From an uncultured Candidatus Melainabacteria bacterium (GTDB lineage: Bacteria; Cyanobacteriota; Vampirovibrionia; Gastranaerophilales; Gastranaerophilaceae), in contig CAKVLI010000008.1 of assembly GCA_934757155.1 (NCBI GenBank), positions 1-64,000 on the forward strand: a stretch of 64,000 bases of DNA. Direction: 5' to 3'. Position numbers and translations under genes: made by a program. Below the pieces are notes generated by a model that made no database searches, had not been told where the DNA came from, and saw nothing but the letters and a program-made list of their open reading frames with translations. Of the stretch, positions 15,447 through 24,369 are shown one piece after another; the stretch's first letter is position 1, and each line of letters opens with the position of its first letter.

Positions 15447-16320
15447 AATTATTAGTAATTGTGTGCATATACTGCAAAATCTGACGGAAATAAGCAAGGT
15501 TTGCTTTACCGTTAATTATAATATCCGCTTCTTCGCGAGCAGGTTGAACGTATTTTTGACCTGCAATCTGAATATATTCCCAGTGTTTTAAAGCATTTTC
15601 AGGGTCCTGGTTTCTTTCAGTATAAGCACGTTTCATAAACCAGTCTTTACGTACATCAATGTCCGTTTCAATATAAACTTTAATATCGAAAATATCCTTA
15701 ATATCTTTATACATTGATGCCATACCTTCAACTACAACAATTTTATTTGAAGGCACAAATCTTGATTTAGGAACTGAAACACCGGTACCGTTCGGAAGAT
15801 ATTCTGGTGAATAGATGTCCTCACCATGAGAAATCTTCTCTAAATCTTCTTTTAAAATATCTAATTGAAAGCTCTCAGGTGAGTCGACATCATAGCCGTT
15901 ATCTCTGAGAGCATCAAAACTTCCGTATTTTTTAATTAAATCTGAAATATCATTAAAGTAATTATCAGTTGTAAGTATTGTCACAGGCATATTGTATAGC
16001 GTAGTTGCACTTGAAATTGTTCTGCAAATTGTTGTTTTACCCGAAGCAGACTCGCCTGTAATACCAATCATAATCTTCTTTTCAGGGTTTGTAATTAAAC
16101 GTTTGGAGAACTTCTGAATAAAATCATAACTAACTTCTTTAAAAATCGGCTCAGGAGTTTTCGCGTCGTATGCTAAAACCTGTTTAAACTTTGACTGTAA
16201 ATAAAACGCAAGAAACTCTCTTCCCGCTTTTTGTGAAAAGTCAGGTTTTAAAATCTTATCAGTTGAATTTAACTCTTTTTCTATTAAATGGGAAAACCCA
16301 TTGTTTTCATCTTCAAACAT
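15436..16320 (-). CDS. uridine kinase / phosphoribulokinase family P-loop kinase
   Basis: 294 residues. An N-terminal extension of about 80 residues precedes the P-loop kinase core: Walker A GITGESASGKTTICR (about 87-101), TTDNYFND (about 116-123), the substrate-binding region DVDSPESFQLDIL, and VVVEGMASMYKD. Uridine kinases phosphorylate uridine/cytidine with nucleoside triphosphates. The NupC-type nucleoside transporter at 29146 would fit pyrimidine salvage. GGAAAG precedes the ATG; a possible TATAAT lies at 16348-16343. The N-terminal extension and the missing canonical uridine-kinase C-terminus leave the exact substrate open. Confidence 0.8.
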   Translation of the reverse strand: MFEDENNGFSHLIEKELNSTDKILKPDFSQKAGREFLAFYLQSKFKQVLAYDAKTPEPIFKEVSYDFIQKFSKRLITNPEKKIMIGITGESASGKTTICRTISSATTLYNMPVTILTTDNYFNDISDLIKKYGSFDALRDNGYDVDSPESFQLDILKEDLEKISHGEDIYSPEYLPNGTGVSVPKSRFVPSNKIVVVEGMASMYKDIKDIFDIKVYIETDIDVRKDWFMKRAYTERNQDPENALKHWEYIQIAGQKYVQPAREEADIIINGKANLAYFRQILQYMHTITNNFNS

Positions 16321-16361
16321 ACTTTCTTTCCGATATTCTAATATTATACAACAAGAAGAAA

Positions 16362-17954
16362 TTATGACTCAAATAATTCACTAATTTTATCAGCAATATC
16401 TCTGGGGTCAATTTCTTGGGTAACTTTGTTTATGTCTTGCGCTGTTTGATATAATTTTGCAGCTTCAACCTTATCTCCTACAATAGATGTTGCACGAGCA
16501 AGGTTAAAATGTGCCAGAGCGTAGTTAGGATTAACCTCAACAGCTTTTCTAAATAGCTCAATCGCTTTATTTACACGGCCTAAATCATCAAGATAAATAA
16601 CACCGAGGTTATTATAAGCTATATCATAGTTTTCATTATATTTAATAGCTAATTCGTACGATTTAATAGCTTCTTCAGTATCAGCTTTGCCCCAATATAA
16701 GAAACCCAAATTACAATGAATTTTAGGGTTATGAGGTTGAAGCTCCAAGGCTTGACGATAAACAGCTAAAGCGTTGTTATAATCTTCTTTATCATAAAAT
16801 GCACTACCTAAGTTTACATAAATATCAATGTCCTCCGGAGTAAGCACATAGGCAGTCTGATACGCTGAAATTGCAGCATCAGGATCTGATTTGTTTTCTT
16901 GGTATACAAAGCCCATTGTTTGCGCGATTACGCTAGTCCAAGAACGATTTGGATTCAAAGTTATTGCAGTTTGATAGTTCGAAATTGCCATATCAAACTC
17001 ACCTTTGATATAGTAAATGTTCGCAAGGTTAGAGTACAAATCAGGCATATTAGGAGCCATTGATATCAGTTTATTATAAATCTCAATAGCTTGATTGTAA
17101 TCCCCTTGTTCTTCGTACGCACGGCATAAGTGTCTGTATGCAGCAATATTAAATGAATCCAACCAAATTGCCATTTTGTATTCCGTTATAGCATCTTCAA
17201 AATAGCCTGTTGATAAATAAATATCACCCAGTACACAATAAAGAGGTGCAAAACCGGACGCCTTGTCTACAGCATTTTTATATAACTGTATTGCTTTGCC
17301 ATAATTCTTTAGTTGAATTGCATAAAAACCTTTTAAAAACAAAGGTAAGAAACGCAGATATGAAACGGATTTCATCATATTTTTAACGGCAGTTTTATCA
17401 AACGGAGCCAATAATACAGCCTGAATGCGTTCCAATTGAGCTTTTACCTTCACCTTAAAATCTTTAAAAGAGGAAGCATCATAAAGCTTGTAGAGCAAAA
17501 AATGCGCGCTTGAAGAACATAGGCGAGAGCATTTAATCGCAGCTTCTGCAGCATCAATAGCATCTGTAAAATGAGCCTTTTTAACGAATGTTTCAGCTAT
17601 CATATAATATGCGTCATAATAATCATTTTTCTTTTCAAGCGCCAAAGTTAAGTAGTTCAGAGCTTTATCCAAGTCGCCCTTATGGTAGAAAGCAACGCCT
17701 AGTTTATAATAAATTTCATGAGAATCAATCAGAGATTCCATAGCAAGCTGATATTCAGTAATTGCTTCGTCAATATACTGACACGCATTAAAAATATCCA
17801 AATGCCATTTCATGTATAAATCACCTAATCGGACATGCAGTGCAGGATTAGAAGGGTCCTTTTGCAAATCCATTCTGCATCTTTCGATTTGATTATACAT
17901 TTTACTTTTATGTGAGATTTCTTGTTTAACGTTATCTTCTACTAACTTCTTCAT
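16362..17954 (-). CDS. tetratricopeptide-repeat protein
   Basis: 530 residues made almost wholly of TPR units of 34 residues (consensus ...LG..Y...G....A...Y..A...P), at least ten from about residue 35 to 510. Clear units include AHVRLGDLYMKW-like, YYKLGVAFYHKGDLDKALNY, AYNNLGVIYLDD and YALAHFNLARA. TPR arrays bind partner proteins. There is no signal peptide or membrane segment, so it is probably cytosolic. It starts 8 bases after the PilZ-like gene and is presumably co-transcribed with it, suggesting a joint role in surface or motility control. The specific function is unknown. Confidence 0.92.
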   Translation of the reverse strand: MKKLVEDNVKQEISHKSKMYNQIERCRMDLQKDPSNPALHVRLGDLYMKWHLDIFNACQYIDEAITEYQLAMESLIDSHEIYYKLGVAFYHKGDLDKALNYLTLALEKKNDYYDAYYMIAETFVKKAHFTDAIDAAEAAIKCSRLCSSSAHFLLYKLYDASSFKDFKVKVKAQLERIQAVLLAPFDKTAVKNMMKSVSYLRFLPLFLKGFYAIQLKNYGKAIQLYKNAVDKASGFAPLYCVLGDIYLSTGYFEDAITEYKMAIWLDSFNIAAYRHLCRAYEEQGDYNQAIEIYNKLISMAPNMPDLYSNLANIYYIKGEFDMAISNYQTAITLNPNRSWTSVIAQTMGFVYQENKSDPDAAISAYQTAYVLTPEDIDIYVNLGSAFYDKEDYNNALAVYRQALELQPHNPKIHCNLGFLYWGKADTEEAIKSYELAIKYNENYDIAYNNLGVIYLDDLGRVNKAIELFRKAVEVNPNYALAHFNLARATSIVGDKVEAAKLYQTAQDINKVTQEIDPRDIADKISELFES

Positions 17955-17962
17955 ATTCTTTC

Positions 17963-18565
17963 CTAGTCGGCATTTGTACTGTAAATATACATGTAATATA
18001 ACAGATTCTGTCTGTCATTTTCTGACATTATCATAAATTTTGCGGTAAACTCATTATCAAACACTGCATCAATTTCTGAAATCACCGCCTTGAACTTTAT
18101 TATACCATAATCTTTAGGCAAAATTAAAGAACCTTCAATAATATCACTTAATTTAAATTTCTTATCAGAATAAAATTTTACATAACTTGTTGATATTTCA
18201 AAGGTTCTAAACTGTAAAACACCTTCCGGTTGATTGATTTGTATTATTTCAATTGCATCAATCACAGGAATATCTGAACTTGGAGTTAATTTCATAGCAT
18301 TATAGTCGAGTTCAATTGCAAAGTTTTCCTCTAGCGGTGAAGAAATTACGACTGTATTAAAATCTATCGTTCCAAGTTTAGAAAAAGCTTTGGCAGTCAG
18401 CCTGCAACCGGTTTGCAAATATTCAATGTATCTCATAAAGTATTGCGGTAATGCAACTTCAAGCCTGTCATCATAAACATGCTCAATACTGCAAACCATC
18501 TCAACGATATTTGGAGCTTTTTGGATATATAAATTTAGCTTCTGCCCTTCTGATAATAAATCCAT
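17963..18565 (-). CDS. PilZ-like (YcgR-type) protein lacking the c-di-GMP motif
   Basis: 200 residues. The first half (about 5-95) resembles the YcgR N-terminal domain (G-x-x-L-x-L plus paired beta strands), and the second half (about 115-195) a PilZ beta barrel ending in a C-terminal helix. The RxxxR motif that binds c-di-GMP before the first PilZ strand is not seen, and the usual (D/N)xSxxG segment reads EISTSYVKF. It may therefore bind a protein rather than c-di-GMP. It has its own promoter 6 bases before the ATG (leaderless layout). The TPR gene follows after 8 bases. Confidence 0.65.
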   Translation of the reverse strand: MDLLSEGQKLNLYIQKAPNIVEMVCSIEHVYDDRLEVALPQYFMRYIEYLQTGCRLTAKAFSKLGTIDFNTVVISSPLEENFAIELDYNAMKLTPSSDIPVIDAIEIIQINQPEGVLQFRTFEISTSYVKFYSDKKFKLSDIIEGSLILPKDYGIIKFKAVISEIDAVFDNEFTAKFMIMSENDRQNLLYYMYIYSTNAD

Positions 18566-18571
18566 ATTAAT

Positions 18572-18600
18572 ATTATAGTTAAATCCTTATGAAATGACAA
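18572..18600 (-). promoter_or_regulatory. promoter of the PilZ-like gene, leaderless layout
   Basis: On the minus strand TTGTCA (complement of 18595-18600), 17 bases, then TATAAT (complement of 18572-18577), then 6 bases to the ATG at 18565. The -35 box lies immediately downstream of the AsmA-like stop at 18604. There is no Shine-Dalgarno sequence. Confidence 0.75.
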
Positions 18601-18603
18601 TGA

Positions 18604-21600
18604 CTAGTAAGGAAGCTCCTCAACAAAACTTGGTACTTTAACATTGGTCATAGGAACCTCTTTTTGGCGAAGAGATTTCTGCGAGTATGAAATCCAGTTA
18701 AACTGAATAACAGAGCTCGGCTTATCAATTATACCGTTAATTATTGAACGAAATTCCTTGGTATTCTTAACAGGCAGCTGCGGAAGTTTTTCAAAATCCT
18801 CAGAATACAAGTTATACTTTGTATCCTCACCTGTCAGCATTACCATAAGTTTGTTGAATGAAAAATCACCAAATGCCCCTAACCCGGATACGACTTCATC
18901 AGAAAGCCTACCCAATACAACTAATTTTGCATAATCAGTAACAGGGCTATATTGACCTTTAATATACAACGCCATTAAAGGACCTTGTGACTGTAACATC
19001 TTGATATTTGCCATACCATTTGACATTTGAATATCACCGCGTAAATATTTAAACAAACCGGTATCTTTTAAGGTAATTGCTTTTGTAACGACACTCAGAG
19101 AGGTTCTGAGCATACTGTCTGCTACAACGTTTTGAGCATACAAAAGGTGTTCTAATTTGCCCAGAGTGGACATTCTGCCATTATGAACGATGAATTTGAT
19201 ATCACCATTAAGTGATTGTTTAGAAGTCAACTCGCCCTTTAAATTTGAATCAAAATCCATTGTACCGCTTATAGAGTCTTTTCTTGTTGAAATAACGTCA
19301 AATATGGGTGCTGCGCTGACTTGTCGTGCCATAATTTTTGAATCAAAGTGTTCGTCCTTCAAATTATAATCGAGTGTGCCTGCGAGCTTACCGTTAAAGA
19401 TTTCTGACGAAATATTCTTCAAACTTAGAATTTGATTTTTCATATTAAAATCAGAAGAAAAAGCTGACAAATATATAGGTGAGCCGTAGATATTAGCCAA
19501 AATTCTTTCTGAGTAGAATTTTCCATCATTTATAATTATTGGATATAACTTCATAATTGGACTGTCTTTGTACATCAATAAAGTGTCAGTGTTCAAATAT
19601 TTTGACTTAACACTGACGTTCTTAACAGTAATTGCATCTGTAAAATCAGTTAGCGCAGTTGCGTTCACACTCATTGATGAATCAGCAACCTTGACTAACG
19701 GTGCATTAATAATAACTACATTTTTATTGAAATCTAATGTGCAACCTGTAGAACCGGCCTGCAAAACCTGATTAAACAAATTAGGAACTCTTACTTGACC
19801 AACAATTTCAGGTTTAGAAATTTTTCCGTTGATAAACAAGTCCCCTTTTACCTGAGCAACAGTGTCTAAAACATTAATATTCAATTGCTGTGGAATAAAT
19901 AGTCGAACATTCTTGAATACAGGATTTTTCAAATCTTCAATAGAACCCGTAACAATAACTTTCTTAACACCCTTTAAATTGTTTTTAAAGTCATCTGAAA
20001 ACTTACCGCTAAACGAAATAACGCTCAAGTCCTCAATTTTTAAAGTATTTTTTTCAAGTTTAGAAGATAAATTTAAAACGGCAGGCTCATCCAAAACCGT
20101 CGGTTTTTCAAATAATACTTGTGCTAACAAGTTTTGGACATTCTTATTACCATTAAAACTAACTTTAAGGGGATATATCGTTGAATTTGTCTTTAATTTT
20201 TTAATATCGCGAGAATTAACAAAACCTGAAACTACCGTATTAAACGTAATATCATTGTTATTATAGTTAGTTACTTCACTCTTAGCTACCAGCTTAGAAT
20301 TCGGCATGAAGATATTCGCATCAGGCATTTTTATAGCATCACGCTCTATTACTAACTTTAATGAAGGTATTTTTATTGTTTCAGTTTCCGGAGTTTTACA
20401 GATAATATTATTAATATAAGCTGTATTATTTTGGTTAGTATCAATCTTCAAAGAATCTGTGGTTAAATCAAAACCATTTTTAATAATGTGCAGTTTTTCA
20501 ACTTGAAGATTTTCCTTATGCGTGATATTACTCAAAGTACCGGTAACATTAGCCACAAGAGAGGCGACGCCGTCTTTTACCCCAAAGGATACCGGACACA
20601 AGTACTTCAGTTCAACTTTGTTCATCAATAACTCAAGATCGACATTTTTATCAATATGTCCTTTTGCCATAATTGGTGCATTATTCACATACCCAACAGC
20701 ATTTATAATATTGATAACGTTATTAGAAAAGTCTATTTCAGAATTAATTTTTTCAATATTCAGACCGCTTGCTTTAACACTCGCATTAGAAATCTTCATA
20801 TAACCATTTGATTTAATTTTATTTAAGTCGCCTTTTATGGTGAAATTAGCGTTAAGTGTACCCCCCACCGATTTTAAACTTTTAAATTTTGAAAAATCAG
20901 CAAGTATACGCAATTTGTCATATAAATCACTTAATTTAATTTCGTCAGTTTTAACTTTTAAGTCTAAGACAGGTTTCTTTGAATTATTGACCATCCCTTC
21001 AATGTAGACTTTTTTGTCAGCAGAAGTATAGATATTTGAAAGTATACTTGCTTTATCTCCCCACAGAGTTAGATATACAAAACTTTTCGGATTCTTTGAA
21101 TTTTTCTCAAGGACAGAAATATTATCGACATTTATAAAACCTGATGCTTGAATTACGTCCTCTGAATTTTTGTACAATTTTAAGTCAGCAATTATATCAG
21201 AATGAAAATCTAATTCCTTCATCTGATTAATAAAGCCGGTCAAATCGAAATCATTTGAATTTTCATCTAAATTAAGTTTAGGCAATATAGCCAAATCATA
21301 TGAAATATATTTTTTATCATTTATACTGAATGCACCGTTTGTATTTAGTCTTAAACTTTTATAACCTGCTACACGGTTCAATTCCAAAGCCTGACCAATT
21401 ATTTGATATCTGTCATTTTCAGGTTTGTTTTTGTAGTCAATGCTATAACTTTTTATATGAATATTTGGCGTTTCATCTATATTTTTCTTTTGAAGATTAG
21501 TCAAGACATCCGGCAGATATTTATCATCGGAAGAAACCTTAATAATCAATTTATTAGCATACAATGTGTCCACAACAGGTTCTTTTTTTAACAAAGAAGT

Positions 21601-21867
21601 CCAAGGAATATAGAATTTTGCGTTATCAATTTGTCCGAACTTCTCACCATTTTCATACATCATGTGTACAATTGGAGCTTTAACCTTCAAAAACGGTCCT
21701 ACTCGCAAAATAAGCTTTTCGATATGGATTTTGATACCCAAATCTTTTGAAACTTGCTCTTCTATAGTAGGAATAAGCTTTAAGGCGCTTATAGGTATAA
21801 AGCATACCGTTATTAATGCTGATAAAATAATTAATGCTGTTATTATATATTTACTATACTTTTTCAT
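18604..21867 (-). CDS. large AsmA/TamB-like envelope protein
   Basis: 1,087 residues with one N-terminal membrane anchor (about 8-30) followed by long beta-strand-rich repeats, the architecture of the AsmA-like superfamily (AsmA, YhdP, TamB). The start LIPTIEEQVSKDLGIKIHIEKLILRVGPFLKVKAPIV resembles AsmA N-termini, and the C-terminal part (about 880-1030, including GDIQMSNGMANIKM and GQYSP) matches the AsmA C-terminal domain. These proteins form bridges for phospholipid transport to the outer membrane, supporting a diderm envelope. GAAGAGAG precedes the ATG. It follows the MsmK/UgpC-type ATPase by 11 bases in one operon. Confidence 0.8.
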   Translation of the reverse strand: MKKYSKYIITALIILSALITVCFIPISALKLIPTIEEQVSKDLGIKIHIEKLILRVGPFLKVKAPIVHMMYENGEKFGQIDNAKFYIPWTSLLKKEPVVDTLYANKLIIKVSSDDKYLPDVLTNLQKKNIDETPNIHIKSYSIDYKNKPENDRYQIIGQALELNRVAGYKSLRLNTNGAFSINDKKYISYDLAILPKLNLDENSNDFDLTGFINQMKELDFHSDIIADLKLYKNSEDVIQASGFINVDNISVLEKNSKNPKSFVYLTLWGDKASILSNIYTSADKKVYIEGMVNNSKKPVLDLKVKTDEIKLSDLYDKLRILADFSKFKSLKSVGGTLNANFTIKGDLNKIKSNGYMKISNASVKASGLNIEKINSEIDFSNNVINIINAVGYVNNAPIMAKGHIDKNVDLELLMNKVELKYLCPVSFGVKDGVASLVANVTGTLSNITHKENLQVEKLHIIKNGFDLTTDSLKIDTNQNNTAYINNIICKTPETETIKIPSLKLVIERDAIKMPDANIFMPNSKLVAKSEVTNYNNNDITFNTVVSGFVNSRDIKKLKTNSTIYPLKVSFNGNKNVQNLLAQVLFEKPTVLDEPAVLNLSSKLEKNTLKIEDLSVISFSGKFSDDFKNNLKGVKKVIVTGSIEDLKNPVFKNVRLFIPQQLNINVLDTVAQVKGDLFINGKISKPEIVGQVRVPNLFNQVLQAGSTGCTLDFNKNVVIINAPLVKVADSSMSVNATALTDFTDAITVKNVSVKSKYLNTDTLLMYKDSPIMKLYPIIINDGKFYSERILANIYGSPIYLSAFSSDFNMKNQILSLKNISSEIFNGKLAGTLDYNLKDEHFDSKIMARQVSAAPIFDVISTRKDSISGTMDFDSNLKGELTSKQSLNGDIKFIVHNGRMSTLGKLEHLLYAQNVVADSMLRTSLSVVTKAITLKDTGLFKYLRGDIQMSNGMANIKMLQSQGPLMALYIKGQYSPVTDYAKLVVLGRLSDEVVSGLGAFGDFSFNKLMVMLTGEDTKYNLYSEDFEKLPQLPVKNTKEFRSIINGIIDKPSSVIQFNWISYSQKSLRQKEVPMTNVKVPSFVEELPY

Positions 21868-21878
21868 GACTCTCTTCT

Positions 21879-22919
21879 CTATTTATATAAAAGATTTACA
21901 CCGGTTTCACAATCAAAGAAATACATATCATCAACGTTTATCTTCAACTCAACAATATCTGCGCAATCGTAATCCAAAGGAACTTTTGCTACACATCTTG
22001 AACCATTGAGGTTGAAGTACACATTTCTTTCTCCGCCAGTCATCTCAACTATATCCGTAGGAACATTGATTGACATTGAGCCTGTTGTCATTTTTTCGGC
22101 TCTAATACCAACAATGACACTATCTTTATTAATTTTTCGCGGTAAAACAAACTCAACACCTTCAATTTTGATTTTGCCATCACAAATAGCACATTCAACG
22201 AAATTCATTTGACCGATAAACCCGCCAACAAACTTGTTTTTAGGCTTGTTATAAATTTCTTCAGGTGATGCAACTTGTTGAATTTTACCCCTATCAAGGA
22301 CTACAATTCTATCTCCCATTGTAAGCGCTTCTGTTTGGTCGTGAGTTACATAGATAAAGGTTGTTTGTAAATCTCTATGCAAACGCTTAATCTCGGCTCT
22401 CATATGTACTCTCAAATTAGCGTCCAAATTGGATAACGGCTCGTCCATAAGAAATACTTTAGGATTACGTACAATAGCGCGTCCTAAAGCAACTCTTTGA
22501 CGTTGTCCGCCTGAAAGCTGTTTAGGTTTTCTATCTAACAAATCATCGAGATTTAAGGCTTTCGCAGCTTCACGGACTTTTTTATCAATAACATCCGGTG
22601 CAATTTTTCTCATTTTAAGTCCAAATGCCATGTTGTCATAAACGCTCAAATGCGGATATAGAGCATAGCTTTGGAATACAAATGCACAATCTCTATCTTT
22701 TGGATGGACATTATTTACAACCTTGTCATCTATCAGAATATCGCCTGATGTAATGTCTTCAAGGCCTGAAATCAATCTCAAAATGGTTGATTTACCACAG
22801 CCAGAAGAGCCAACGAGAACGATAAACTCCTTATCTTTTATTTCAAGATTTATTCCGTCAATAATATTCTTTTTCCCGTCATAACTCTTGACAAGGTTTC
22901 TTAACACAACATCACTCAT
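21879..22919 (-). CDS. ABC transporter ATPase, MsmK/UgpC/MalK type
   Basis: 346 residues: Walker A GSSGCGKST (about 38-46), Q-loop FQSYALYPHLSV, signature LSGGQRQRVALGRA (about 135-148), Walker B VFLMDEPLSNLDA and H-loop THDQTEA, followed by a C-terminal TOBE-type regulatory domain (about 240-345). This subfamily energises carbohydrate and glycerol-phosphate importers. No permease or binding protein is nearby, so it is probably a shared ATPase serving transporters encoded elsewhere. It lies between the pseudo-histidine kinase (3-base gap) and the AsmA-like gene (11-base gap). Confidence 0.92.
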   Translation of the reverse strand: MSDVVLRNLVKSYDGKKNIIDGINLEIKDKEFIVLVGSSGCGKSTILRLISGLEDITSGDILIDDKVVNNVHPKDRDCAFVFQSYALYPHLSVYDNMAFGLKMRKIAPDVIDKKVREAAKALNLDDLLDRKPKQLSGGQRQRVALGRAIVRNPKVFLMDEPLSNLDANLRVHMRAEIKRLHRDLQTTFIYVTHDQTEALTMGDRIVVLDRGKIQQVASPEEIYNKPKNKFVGGFIGQMNFVECAICDGKIKIEGVEFVLPRKINKDSVIVGIRAEKMTTGSMSINVPTDIVEMTGGERNVYFNLNGSRCVAKVPLDYDCADIVELKINVDDMYFFDCETGVNLLYK

Positions 22920-22922
22920 AAT

Positions 22923-24011
22923 CTAGTTCTTTCCCTGCGGAATTACAATATTAAAACTCGTATTCTTCAATATTTGAGATTCAACCCAAACCGTACCATT
23001 CAGAGCCTGCACAAGATTCTTAACACAGTTAAGGATAATCGCACGCAGCAAATTCTTCCTGTTAGGTGTATCAATTATCATATATGGGTCAAACATGTAT
23101 TCCAAATCGTTTTCAGACAATAATAACGAGCTGCTTGAAATTGAAATCATAAAGCAATCACATTCGGGAAGTGACTTTGAACCGAGAAGTTCAAGAGTTG
23201 GAACGCTCAAACTTATTGCGATTTCACCCATTTCTACCGATTTCAAAATAACTTCAAGAATATTTTGAATAATTGTCTTAATAATCTCTTCGTCGGAAGT
23301 TACAGTATTCTTCATACCTTCTTCAATATTTACAGCCCAGCGTACTTCTTTATCTTTGTAAATTTGTTCATTAAATCTTACCACTGAATGAACCGTATTT
23401 GTTATGTCAAAAATCTTTAATTCAGGAGTTTGCAACTCTGACTCTGTTTGAGATAATTCTAAAAGCTTACCAATCAAATACATTAGCTCAGATGAATTTT
23501 TCTTAATAATTCTGATGTATTTTTCTTGTTGTTCAGTCATTGAACCGCCCAAACCATCTGCCATAGCCTGAGAAAAACCAACAATAGACTGTAATGGTGA
23601 TTTAAAATCATTTGCCAGTTTAAGCAAAAAGCTGTTCTTATCGCGATTTACTTCTTTTGTTTCATCTTTTGCTTTATAACTGTTATCTCTGGCGACAGCA
23701 TCTCTAAAATCTAAAACATAGCCATCTTCAATCTCTTTTGAAGTCATGTCAAAATAGATTTCTTTACCGACGAATTTTGTTATAACAGAGCTGTCGGTTA
23801 TGATTGAGCTTGAAATTAGATTCAAAGCATTTTCAATAAAATCAGTAATTGATGAGGTCAAAAGATGCATTTTAGAAGTTTCAAAAATCTCAGCAGCTTT
23901 ATCATTTACCCATTGAATTTTTCCGTCTTTATTACAAAACACAACCGCGTCAGGGAGTGCTTTTTCAACATCAATAGAATTTGTTCTAAATAGTATTTTT
24001 TTAATATCCAT
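22923..24011 (-). CDS. PAS-histidine-kinase-like protein lacking the phospho-accepting His
   Basis: 362 residues. A PAS-like domain (about 16-105) precedes a HisKA-like dimerisation region (about 125-195) and an ATPase-like domain (about 215-360). The H-box reads LANDFKSPLQSI: the histidine is replaced by Asn134, while the following Pro-Leu is kept. The ATPase N-box and glycine-rich G boxes are also not recognisable (RKNLLRAIILNCVKN where GTGLGL would be). It therefore looks like a pseudokinase. The start is the ATG at 24011, seven bases after AAGGA; the frame is open upstream to 24071 without a ribosome-binding site. It heads the operon with the ABC ATPase and AsmA-like genes. Confidence 0.75.
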   Translation of the reverse strand: MDIKKILFRTNSIDVEKALPDAVVFCNKDGKIQWVNDKAAEIFETSKMHLLTSSITDFIENALNLISSSIITDSSVITKFVGKEIYFDMTSKEIEDGYVLDFRDAVARDNSYKAKDETKEVNRDKNSFLLKLANDFKSPLQSIVGFSQAMADGLGGSMTEQQEKYIRIIKKNSSELMYLIGKLLELSQTESELQTPELKIFDITNTVHSVVRFNEQIYKDKEVRWAVNIEEGMKNTVTSDEEIIKTIIQNILEVILKSVEMGEIAISLSVPTLELLGSKSLPECDCFMISISSSSLLLSENDLEYMFDPYMIIDTPNRKNLLRAIILNCVKNLVQALNGTVWVESQILKNTSFNIVIPQGKN

Positions 24012-24068
24012 ATCAATTTCCTTACAAACCTTCCATTGTATTTTATCACAAAACTGTCTAACAAACCT

Positions 24069-24112
24069 CAACGAGTTTGTAGAAAAATTTTAATTTTTCT
24101 ACAAACTCGTTG
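24069..24112. repeat. 44-bp near-perfect palindrome
   Basis: Arms of 21 bp (24069-24089 and 24092-24112) are perfectly complementary around a TT centre. The sequence CTACAAACTCGTTG forms the outer part of the right arm. It is flanked by AACCTCAA (24064-24071), TTGAGGTT (24125-24132) and AACCTCAA again (24151-24158). No T run follows, so it is not a standard terminator. Confidence 0.85.
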
Positions 24113-24123
24113 GAACGGTTTCG

Positions 24124-24159
24124 ATTGAGGTTATGTGCTATCCCGCACACAACCTCAAT
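24124..24159. repeat. inverted repeat next to the palindrome
   Basis: ATTGAGGTTATGTGC (24124-24138) pairs with GCACACAACCTCAAT (24145-24159) with one mismatch and a 6-base loop. It shares the TTGAGGTT/AACCTCAA octamer with the left flank of the 24069-24112 palindrome, so alternative pairings are possible. Confidence 0.75.
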
Positions 24160-24369
24160 CTCACACACCTTCGGTCGGATTTGAAAAAGTTCGAAGAATT
24201 GTCTTTCAAAAACACTCACATGCTGGTATTTGGGGCTACAAAATTGTTTTATTTACCCCTTCGACTTTTTCTACATCCTCCATAATTAAAAAAAAGTTAA
24301 CTTTATTAAGAAATGTAATTTTTTGTATTAATATTAAGATGTAAGAACTGTAATTTAGGACATAATATT

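Larger units (their letters stand above)
24012..24369. other. intergenic region with nested inverted repeats
   Basis: 358 bases between divergent genes. It holds a long palindrome (24069-24112), a second hairpin (24124-24159) and a degenerate HLR1-like box (24303-24320, complement reads ATTACATT-TC-TTAATAAA). Open frames here are short, and I see no real gene. No clear promoter for dnaJ was identified. Confidence 0.6.

Noticed and set aside
24135..24344. 69-codon frame in the palindrome region
   Set aside because: It starts inside a hairpin, lacks a ribosome-binding site and shows no protein-like pattern; better explained as non-coding.
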